A stretch of 64,000 bases of DNA from JAGVSZ01 sp963716855 (lineage in GTDB: Bacteria; Pseudomonadota; Gammaproteobacteria; Burkholderiales; SG8-39), in the NCBI GenBank assembly GCA_963716855.1, contig CAVQUV010000032.1:62001-126000 (forward strand), written 5' to 3'. The notes under the pieces were generated by a model. It ran no database searches. It saw only the letters and a program-made list of their open reading frames with translations, and was not told the DNA's origin. Shown here in pieces: positions 37,350-44,707 of the stretch. A program made the position numbers and the translations under genes. The stretch's first letter is position 1. Each line of letters begins with the position of its first letter.

Positions 37350-37437
37350 CGTCGTCTCCCCGGCGAACGCCGGGGTCCAGGGCGAGCGCCTGCCAGGTTG
37401 GAAGCGCGGGACCGGATTCCGGCGTGCGCCGGAATGA
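37350..37437. repeat. Paired-hairpin intergenic repeat, copy 2
   Basis: CCCCGGCG-AA-CGCCGGGG (37358-37375) and ATTCCGGCG-TG-CGCCGGAAT (37416-37435) flank a GC-rich spacer. GTCGTC leads in, GTCCAGGG follows the first hairpin and GAC ends it, the same plan as 20912-20987. Here it lies inside an operon between the ABC ATPase and permease genes, where it may act on transcript stability. Confidence 0.7.
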
Positions 37438-37444
37438 CGCCACC

Positions 37445-38197
37445 ATGAAGCGCGACACGTTCCTGCCGCTCGTCGGCGTAGCCGGCCTGATCGCGGTCTG
37501 GTACCTCGCGGTCTGGACGCGCGTCGTCGATCCGGTGCTGCTGCCCCCGCCCGAGCAGGCGTTCGCGGCGCTCGTGAAGGGCATGGCAGGCGGCAAGCTC
37601 GGCCACGACTTCTGGCGCACCGTCGAGCGCACCGCGTATGCGACCGCGATCGCCGCCGTGATCGCCATCCCGCTGGGCGTCTTGCTGGGTGCGAACGAGA
37701 AGGCCTACCGCGCGGTCGAGTTCGTGATCGACTTCTTCCGCTCGACCCCGGCCTCGGCGATGTTCCCGCTCTTCCTGGTGATCTTCGGCGTGGGCGACAA
37801 GACCAAGATCCTGGTCGCGTCGTTCGGCGCGGCACTGGTGATCCTGTTCAACGTCGCCTACGGCGTCATGAACGCGCGCAAGACGCGCCTGCTCGCGGCG
37901 CGCGTCATGGGCGCCTCCCGCCTGCGCGTGCTGACCGACGTGATGCTGCTCGAGTCGCTGCCGCAGACTTTCGTCGGCCTGCGCAACGGCGTGTCGCTCG
38001 CGCTCGTGATCGTGGTCGTGGCGGAGATGTTCATCGGCTCCACCGACGGGCTCGGTCAGCGCGTATTCGAGGCGCAGCAGCTCTTCGCGATGCCCGACAT
38101 GTACGCCGCGATCTTCGCCGCCGGCGCGCTCGGCTACGGCCTCAACCTGCTCTTCATGCTCGTCGAGAAGCGCTACGTGCACTGGTCGGGAAAGTAG
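37445..38197 (+). CDS. ABC transporter permease (SsuC/TauC/NrtB type)
   Basis: This 250-residue inner-membrane permease has about six hydrophobic segments, including LVGVAGLIAVWYLAVW at the N-terminus, and the EAA-type loop ARVMGASRLRVLTDVMLLES. It should form a homodimer with the neighbouring ATPase. I use ATG 37445; the earlier in-frame GTG lies inside the repeat. It ends 9 bases before the DUF1116 gene. Confidence 0.91.
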   Translation: MKRDTFLPLVGVAGLIAVWYLAVWTRVVDPVLLPPPEQAFAALVKGMAGGKLGHDFWRTVERTAYATAIAAVIAIPLGVLLGANEKAYRAVEFVIDFFRSTPASAMFPLFLVIFGVGDKTKILVASFGAALVILFNVAYGVMNARKTRLLAARVMGASRLRVLTDVMLLESLPQTFVGLRNGVSLALVIVVVAEMFIGSTDGLGQRVFEAQQLFAMPDMYAAIFAAGALGYGLNLLFMLVEKRYVHWSGK

Positions 38198-38206
38198 TCG
38201 GCGACG

Positions 38207-39619
38207 ATGGCCACGCTTTTAGGCGCGCCGCTGTCCGTCGTGACCGTCGGACTCGCTTCCTTCGACGACGCGATCGCTGGCGCCGGCGCTCGGGTGACGC
38301 GCGTGCAATGGAGCCCGCCCGGCGGCGAGCCGGCCACCGCGCGTGCGCTCGCGCGCCTCGTCGGCGATCCCGCGGTCGATGCGGCCAACAAGAAGGCCTT
38401 CGACGCCTACCTGGCCGCTGAACCGGTGCTCGAGGGCGTCGGCGTTGCGCGCGACGTCATCCCCGGCCTCGGCGAGCGGATGCTGCTGCACGCCGGCCCG
38501 CCGATCGAGTGGGCGCGCATGGGCGGGGCGATGCGTGGCGCCGTGATCGGCGCGTGCCTGCTCGAGGGCTGGGCGAAGGACCACGATGCCGCGCGCGCCC
38601 TGGCCGAGCGCGGCGAGGTCGATTTCGACCCGTGCCATCACCATGCCGCCGTCGGACCGATGGCGGGGATCATCAGCCCGTCGATGCCGGTCTGGATGCT
38701 CCGCAACCCGGTCCAGGGCAACCGCTCGTTCAGCAACCTGAACGAAGGGCTCGGCAAGGTGCTGCGCTACGGCGCGAACAGCCCCGAGGTGCTCGCGAAG
38801 CTCAAGTGGATGGGCGGCACGCTCGGCCCGGTGCTCGGCAAGGCGCTCGCCGCGACCGGGCCGATCGAGCTCAAGGCCCTGATGGGGCGCGCCCTGCACA
38901 TGGGCGACGAGATGCACAACCGCAACATGGCCTCGTCCGCGCTGCTGTTCAAGCGGCTCGTCGCCGGCATCCTCGAGTCGGGCGTGTCCGCGGCCGACGC
39001 GGCCGGGGTGATCGATTTCATGAACGGGAACGACTTCTTCTTTCTCAACATCGGCATGGCGGCGTGCAAGAGCATGCTCGACGCCGCACATGGAGTGCCC
39101 GGAGCCACGATGGTCACCGTAATGGCGCGCAACGGGACGGACTTCGGCATTCGTGTGAGCGGCACGGGCGAGCGTTGGTTCACCGGCCCGGCGCAGGTGC
39201 CCGACGGCCTGTTCTTCCCGGGCTACGGCCCGGCCGACGCCGGCCGCGACATCGGCGACAGCGCGATCACCGAGACCGCCGGCATCGGCGGCTTCGCGAT
39301 GGCGGCGGCGCCCGCGATCGTCCGGTTCATCGGCGGCACGCCGCAGCTCGCGCTCGACAGCACGCTGACGATGCGGCACATCACGCTCGGCCGCAACAAC
39401 GCGTTCACCATCCCGATGCTCGATTTCGCGGGCACGCCGGCCGGCATCGACGTGCGCAAGGTCGTGGACACCGGCATCTTGCCGATCATCAATACCGGCA
39501 TGGCGCACCGCGAAGCCGGCGTCGGCCAGGTCGGGGCGGGCATCGTGCGCCCGCCGATGGAATGCTTCACGCAGGCGCTCGCCGCGCTCGCGGAAAGTGC
39601 CGGACAGCGTGTGCTATAA
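38207..39619 (+). CDS. DUF1116 (YlbE/AllG-like) protein
   Basis: This 470-residue protein is of the DUF1116 family. Diagnostic stretches are HHHAAVGPMAGIISPSMPVW, NLNEGLGKVLRYGANSPEVL, MGDEMHNRNMASSALLFKRL, MARNGTDFGIRVSG and MAHREAGVGQVGAGIVRPP. In E. coli the relative YlbE (AllG) is one subunit of oxamate carbamoyltransferase, together with FdrA (AllF) and YlbF (AllH), in allantoin breakdown. Those partners are absent here. Its place between importer genes and next to amide-ring hydrolases suggests it handles a carbamoyl-type intermediate. This is inference. Confidence 0.87.
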   Translation: MATLLGAPLSVVTVGLASFDDAIAGAGARVTRVQWSPPGGEPATARALARLVGDPAVDAANKKAFDAYLAAEPVLEGVGVARDVIPGLGERMLLHAGPPIEWARMGGAMRGAVIGACLLEGWAKDHDAARALAERGEVDFDPCHHHAAVGPMAGIISPSMPVWMLRNPVQGNRSFSNLNEGLGKVLRYGANSPEVLAKLKWMGGTLGPVLGKALAATGPIELKALMGRALHMGDEMHNRNMASSALLFKRLVAGILESGVSAADAAGVIDFMNGNDFFFLNIGMAACKSMLDAAHGVPGATMVTVMARNGTDFGIRVSGTGERWFTGPAQVPDGLFFPGYGPADAGRDIGDSAITETAGIGGFAMAAAPAIVRFIGGTPQLALDSTLTMRHITLGRNNAFTIPMLDFAGTPAGIDVRKVVDTGILPIINTGMAHREAGVGQVGAGIVRPPMECFTQALAALAESAGQRVL

Positions 39620-39649
39620 CGACGACCCTACGGAGAGGACGAAAAGACC

Positions 39650-40609
39650 ATGCGTAAACTTTCATTGCTCGGAGCAGTGCTCGCCGCCGCGCTCGCCGCG
39701 CCCGCGGTCGCGCAGGACAAGGTCAAGGTCGGCGTGTTCCCGGTCAGCTCGTCGCTGCCGTTCTTCGTCGCCCAGGACCGCGGCTTCTTCAAGGACCAGA
39801 AGCTCGACGTCGAGATGGTGCGCCTCATCGGCGGGCCGCCGAACGTGTCGGGGCTGATCACGAACCAGATCGACGCCGCGGCGATCCTGGTCACGATCGA
39901 GGGCATGAACGCCAACCTCAAGAAGCCCGGCGTCGCGATGTACATCTCGCTCAACGGCCAGAACGCCCAGTACCAGATGGAGCAGTTCGTCGTGCGCAAG
40001 GGCCTGAACGTGCGCTCGCTCGCCGACCTCAAGGGCAAGAAGATCATGAGCGCGCCCGGCCCTGCGAACGTGACGATGGCGCGCGCCGTGCTCGCCGCGG
40101 CGGGGCTGAAGGAGGGCGACTACACGCTCGACCAGCTCGACATGGGGCAGCACGTCAACGCGATGACCGCGGGCACGTTCGACGCCGGCTACACGCTCGA
40201 GCCGAACGCCTCGATCATGCGCAAGAACGGCGTCGCCACCACGCTCGAGGCCGGCGTCATCGCCAAGTACATCCTCGGCGACGCGCGCGCGAACGCCTGG
40301 GTCGGCGGCGGCGTGATCTCGACCGACTTCATCAAGAACCGTCCGGACGTCGCGAAGCGCTACGCCGCCGCCTGGGCGAAGGCGATCGACTTCATCAACG
40401 CCGACCCGAAGGAGGCGCGCAAGTCCCTCGCCAAGAACACCCTCACGCCCGACGACATCGTCGAATCGGTGCCGCTCGTGAAGTTCGTGAACGTCGCGAA
40501 CCTGACCAACACCGACCGGCAGGAATTCCAGACGTTCATCGACTACTCGACGCGCATGGGCACGCTTCCGGAGCCGGTGGACGTCGCGAAGTTCCTCCAG
40601 CGCTTCTGA
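39650..40609 (+). CDS. ABC transporter substrate-binding protein (NMT1/THI5-SsuA type)
   Basis: This 319-residue periplasmic protein has a clear signal peptide (MRKLSLLGAVLAAALAAPAVA, cut after AVA). NMT1-like features are FFVAQDRGFFKDQKLDVEMV, GPPNVSGLITNQIDAAAI and GQHVNAMTAGTFDAGYTLEP. It belongs with the ATPase and permease of this operon. The THI5/NMT1 fold binds small organic anions or pyrimidine-like compounds. CGGAGAGGACG precedes ATG 39650, and its TGA overlaps the amidase ATG by one base. Confidence 0.91.
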   Translation: MRKLSLLGAVLAAALAAPAVAQDKVKVGVFPVSSSLPFFVAQDRGFFKDQKLDVEMVRLIGGPPNVSGLITNQIDAAAILVTIEGMNANLKKPGVAMYISLNGQNAQYQMEQFVVRKGLNVRSLADLKGKKIMSAPGPANVTMARAVLAAAGLKEGDYTLDQLDMGQHVNAMTAGTFDAGYTLEPNASIMRKNGVATTLEAGVIAKYILGDARANAWVGGGVISTDFIKNRPDVAKRYAAAWAKAIDFINADPKEARKSLAKNTLTPDDIVESVPLVKFVNVANLTNTDRQEFQTFIDYSTRMGTLPEPVDVAKFLQRF

Positions 40610-42021
40610 TGACCGGGGGCCTGCACCGACTGCCCGCGCGCGAGCTCGCGCAGCTCATCCGCACGAAGCGCGCGAGCGCGGTCGAGGTCCTCGACGCGCA
40701 TCTCGCGGCGATCGAGCGAGCGAATGCGGCCGTGAACGCGATCGTCACGCTCGCCGCCGAGCCGGCGCGGACCGCCGCGCGCGCCGTCGACGCCGCGGTC
40801 GCGCGCGGCGAGACGCTCGCGTCGCTTGCCGGCGTCCCGGTCGGGATCAAGGACGTCACGCCGACCGCCGGCATCCGCACGACATGGGGTTCGGAGCTGT
40901 ACGCCGACCACGTGCCGGACGAGGACGGCGAGACGGTCGTGAGCCTCAAGCGCGCCGGCTGCGTCGTGATCGGCAAGACGAACACGCCGGAGTTCGCGGC
41001 CGGCGGCAACACCGTCAACCGCGTGTTCGGCGCCACGCGCAACCCCTGGGACCTCCGCATGTCGGCGAGCGGATCGACCGGCGGCGGCGCGGCCGCGCTG
41101 GCGGCGGGGCTGGTTCCGCTCGCGGAGGGCTCCGACTTCGGCGGCAGCCTGCGCACGCCGGCGTCCTTCTGCGGCGTGGTGGGCCTGCGGACCTCGACCG
41201 GGCTCGTCGCGCGCTACCCGATGAACATGCCCTGGCATGCGCAGAACGTCGCCGGCCCGATGGCGCGCGACGCCGAGGACTGCGCGCTGATGCTGGATGC
41301 GATGACCGGCTTCTCGCTCAAGCTGCCGTCCTCGGTGCCGCCGCCGTGGCCGAGCGCGCACGAGATCGTGACGCGCGCCGAGAGCCTGCGCGGCGTGCGC
41401 CTCGCCTACGTCGCGGACATCGGCGGCACCGGCATCGATCCGGAAGTGGCGCGCATCTGCCGCGACGCGGCCCGCGCGCTCGAGCGCGACGGCGCGACCG
41501 TCGAGGAGATCCAGGCGGATTTCTCAGACGGCGTGCAGGCGTTCATCACGCTGCGCGGCGAGTCGATGGTCGGGAATCACCTCGACCGGCTCGACAAGCT
41601 CGATCGGCTCAACCCGAACCTCGCCGGCAACATCCGGCTCGGGCTCGACGTGAAGATCCTCGACATCGCGCGCGCCGAGCGCAAGCGCGTGGAGATCTTC
41701 CATCGCTGGCGCGCGCTCTTCGAGCGGTACGACCTCGTGCTCACGCCGTGTTCGCCCGTGCCGCCGTTCCCGGTCGACCAGAACTATCCGAGCGAGATCG
41801 GCGGCAAGAAGTTCGACAACTACATCGCCTGGATCGCGCAGACCTTCCTCGTGTCGCTCGCCACCCTGCCGGCGGCGAGCGCCCCGGCCGGCCTGACCGC
41901 AGCGGGGCTTCCCGTCGGCCTGCAGATCGTCGGCCCGCGGTTCTCCGATCCGAAGATTCTGACGTGCGCGAAGTTCGCGGAGCGCGTCAATCCGCCTGGG
42001 TGGGCCCCGCACGCGGCGTGA
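40609..42021 (+). CDS. Amidase signature family hydrolase
   Basis: This 470-residue amidase has the Ser-cisSer-Lys triad: Lys in GVPVGIKDVTPTAGI, cis-Ser in SGSTGGGAAALAAGL and the nucleophile Ser in GSDFGGSLRTPASFCG. GKTNTPEFAAGGNT is conserved. Its relatives include AtzE/AtzF-type and ureidomalonase-like hydrolases. As the last gene after a ring-opening amidohydrolase it could cleave the linear ureido or biuret product, giving urea or ammonia. It starts inside the binding-protein stop (TGATG). Its 3' end overlaps the convergent hydrolase gene by 35 bases. Confidence 0.9.
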   Translation: MTGGLHRLPARELAQLIRTKRASAVEVLDAHLAAIERANAAVNAIVTLAAEPARTAARAVDAAVARGETLASLAGVPVGIKDVTPTAGIRTTWGSELYADHVPDEDGETVVSLKRAGCVVIGKTNTPEFAAGGNTVNRVFGATRNPWDLRMSASGSTGGGAAALAAGLVPLAEGSDFGGSLRTPASFCGVVGLRTSTGLVARYPMNMPWHAQNVAGPMARDAEDCALMLDAMTGFSLKLPSSVPPPWPSAHEIVTRAESLRGVRLAYVADIGGTGIDPEVARICRDAARALERDGATVEEIQADFSDGVQAFITLRGESMVGNHLDRLDKLDRLNPNLAGNIRLGLDVKILDIARAERKRVEIFHRWRALFERYDLVLTPCSPVPPFPVDQNYPSEIGGKKFDNYIAWIAQTFLVSLATLPAASAPAGLTAAGLPVGLQIVGPRFSDPKILTCAKFAERVNPPGWAPHAA

Positions 42022-42880
42022 GTGCGGCGACGGCGCGCTCCGGACTCAACGGCATCAGCCGCTCGAACGCCGCCTGGTACGCCTCGGCGTCGACGATCGC
42101 CGCGTCGCTGTGCGTCGCCCCCTCGACGAGCAGCAGCGATTTCTGCGCGGTGGCCCGCATGTACAGGGCGATGCCCATCGCGGGCGGCACGATGTCGTCG
42201 CGTTTGCCATGGATGACCAGGAGCGGGGCGTTCAGGCGCCGGACCTTTGCCGCCGCGTCGAAGCGGTCGCCGAGCATCCGGTCGATGGGATAAAGCGCGG
42301 CGACCCACGAGTCGCGCAGCAGTTCGCCCATCGAAGTCGGCGCCCCCTCGATGACCACGCCGTTCACGTCGGGGTAGCGCACCGCGAGTTCGAGCGCTGG
42401 CGCCGCGCCGAGCGAATGGCCGTAGACGAACCGGCGACGGGCATCGGGCTGATGCCAGCGCAGCTCGAGCCACGCCGCTTCCGCGTCCTCGTACATGCTC
42501 GCTTCGGTGAGCGGACCGCGATCGCTCCGGCCGAGGCCGCGGTAATCGATCATCAGCACCGCGGCACCGGCGGCGTGCATCGCTGCGGCAACGTGCACCA
42601 TGCCCGCCTTGGTGCGGCCGGTTCCGGGCAGGACCAGGAGGACCGGCGCATCCCGCCCGTTCGGCAGCCACCAACCATGAATGAGCGCGCGGCGAGGGCC
42701 GGCGCGCAGCCAGACCTCGCGATAGTCGATGCCGAGCATCCCGGGGGTCCGCGGGGTTTCGCGCGCCGGAAAGTCGATGAAGCGGTCCGGGCAGCGCCAC
42801 ACGAGCGCCGCCCCGGTTACGTAGGCCGCGGCAGCCGCCGCCGCCAGCGCGACGCCGATGCGTCGAATCGTCTGCGGCAT
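41987..42880 (-). CDS. Alpha/beta hydrolase with N-terminal membrane anchor
   Basis: This 297-residue alpha/beta hydrolase (BAAT/FrsA-like, "serine aminopeptidase S33" type) has a hydrophobic N-terminus (VALAAAAAAAYVTGAALVW) acting as anchor or uncleaved signal. Catalytic features are VLLVLPGTGRTKAGM, nucleophile elbow YGHSLGAAPALE, Asp in VIHGKRDDIVPP and His in EGATHSDA. The substrate is unknown. ATG 42880 is chosen because the anchor starts there. It converges with and slightly overlaps the amidase gene. Confidence 0.84.
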   Translation of the reverse strand: MPQTIRRIGVALAAAAAAAYVTGAALVWRCPDRFIDFPARETPRTPGMLGIDYREVWLRAGPRRALIHGWWLPNGRDAPVLLVLPGTGRTKAGMVHVAAAMHAAGAAVLMIDYRGLGRSDRGPLTEASMYEDAEAAWLELRWHQPDARRRFVYGHSLGAAPALELAVRYPDVNGVVIEGAPTSMGELLRDSWVAALYPIDRMLGDRFDAAAKVRRLNAPLLVIHGKRDDIVPPAMGIALYMRATAQKSLLLVEGATHSDAAIVDAEAYQAAFERLMPLSPERAVAALTPRAGPTQAD

Positions 42881-43034
42881 GCGGCACAGCGTACTCCCCG
42901 GACGTCCTGCTGTGCGCGGGCGGGTCGCCGGCCCCCTGACGCGAACGTGGGCGTCTGCGAACCACATCTGGGTCAGAGCATTCCGAGGACGTACCACCAG
43001 GCCGGGGCGGTGACGAACGACAGCGCCGGGGCCG

Positions 43035-44412
43035 CTAGTGCGCGCGCCGATCGCTCAGAGCGAACGCAGCGAGGAGGCCGACCGCGAGGATCGCGATTGC
43101 GCACTGGAACGCGTATGCGGCGGCCGCATGCGCGTGGTGGTCCCTGAAGTACGCCGCGAGCTGCGGGCCCGCGAGCCCTGCCGCCGACCACGCCGTGAGC
43201 AGCGCGCCGTACACGATCGGCATCCGCACGCTCCCAAACGCGTCCGCGACGAGCGAGGGCGCGGTGCCGAACCCGCCCCCGTAGCACAGCAGCACGTAGC
43301 AGACGAGCGCGGCGAAGAGCCACGGGTCGCGCACGTGCATCAGCAGCGCGAAGGCGACGATCTGGGTGGCGAAGATCAGGCGGAAGGCGTTCGCGCGCCC
43401 GATGCGATCGGACAGCCCGCCCCAGAAGAGTCGCCCCAGCCCGTTGCAGAGCGCGCTCGCGCCGACGAGCAGCGCGCCGGCGGCGGCGAGCGCAGCGACG
43501 CTCGTTCCGGGCCGCGCCGCGGCAAGCAACTCCTCGAGGAGCGGCGCCTGGAACGCGATGAACATGATCCCCGCGGCGACGTTGCAGAACAGCACGATCC
43601 ACATGAGTGCGAAGGCGGCCGAGCGCACGCACTCCGAGCCCGAGCGCGCCGGCGGCGCGGCGACCGTGCGGCCTTCGACCGAAGGCGGCGCGTAGCCGGG
43701 CGGCAGGTATCCGGCCGGCGGGTTGCGCAGGAGCATCGCCGCGCACGCGCCCACGACGCCGAGCGTCAGACCCGACGCGAGAAAGACCTTGGGCAGCGCC
43801 GCGCGGTACGCGGCCGCGACGTTCGCGCCTGCGAGGTCTGCGGGCATGAAGGCATCGAGAAAGACCGTCCCGAGCAGCCTTGGACATGAGCAGCGCGCCG
43901 AGGCCGAAGCCCATCACCACCATGCCGGTGACGAGCCCGCGCTTGTCGGGAAACCACTTCGCAGCCGTCGCCACCGGGGTCACGTACCCGAGGCCGAGCC
44001 CGATGCCGCCCACGACGCCGTAGCCGACGAGGAACAGCGCGACGTCGTTGGCCGCGAGCCCCGCCGCGCCGATCGCTTGACCGACGCCGTACGCGAGCGC
44101 CCCCGTGAGCGCGAGGCGGCGCGGCCCGACTCGCGGGAGCAGCACCCCGCCGGCCGCGGCCGCGAGCCCGAGTGTGAAGATCGCGACGCTGAACGCGGCA
44201 GCGGCGACGCCGTTCGTCCAGCCATACCCGAGCACGATCTTCGACTGGAAGAAGCTCCACGCGTAGACCGTGCCCAGGCAGAGCTGCAATGCGATGCCGG
44301 CGCCGGCCACGATCCATCGATCGGCCGGCTGCGCCGCCGCGGCGCGCGCGGGCGGCAATGCCGCGGCATCGGCGCCCGCTTGCATCGCCGCAGTGTTCGG
44401 ATAGGCATTCAT
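43035..44412 (-). CDS. MFS transporter, OxlT/oxalate-formate antiporter-like (one frameshift)
   Basis: This 12-segment major facilitator of the oxalate/monocarboxylate type contains LGTVYAWSFFQSKIVLGYGW near the start and FPDKRGLVTGMVVMGFGLGA, typical of OxlT-like proteins. The frame from ATG 44412 is correct to ALLMSK. One extra base near 43879 shifts it, and the conserved sequence resumes as LAGANVAAAYRAALPK, FGGLSD-type GGLSDRIGRANAFR and GAPSLVAD-type GTAPSLVADAFG. The span is 3n+1. The ATG overlaps the TGA of the AEC remnant. The substrate is probably a small organic acid. Confidence 0.86.
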
Positions 44413-44573
44413 CGACCCCGGTCCTCGCCTGATCGCTTCTTAGGAGCGCGACCGTATGCGCGGCGCGCGGTACCGTCGTTGAGCGTCGGGGGACCGTTCT
44501 CAGGCAGGCGGCCCGAGCGGCGCAGCAGCACGCCGATTACGAAGCAGGCAACGAGGAGAGAGAGGTTGTTCAT
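44409..44573 (-). pseudogene. N-terminal remnant of an AEC-family (auxin efflux carrier) transporter
   Basis: The 54-residue frame begins MNNLSLLVACFVIGVLLRRS and continues GRLPENGPPTLN, which is the first transmembrane segment and following loop of AEC transporters. After residue 32 the sequence becomes a short, basic non-conserved stretch and stops, overlapping the MFS ATG. The remaining 270 or so residues are missing. GAGAGAGG precedes the ATG, so the start signals are still good. Confidence 0.55.
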
Positions 44574-44707
44574 GGCGCGTCGCGTTCGCGCCATGTTCGA
44601 CGGCGGGGGCGTACGTGCCGCTTACCGATCGGCCGGCGGACGGACTAGTCCGGCGGACCGACTCCGCCGCACTATGACGGGGCATTACGGCGGGATTACG
44701 GCGAGAC

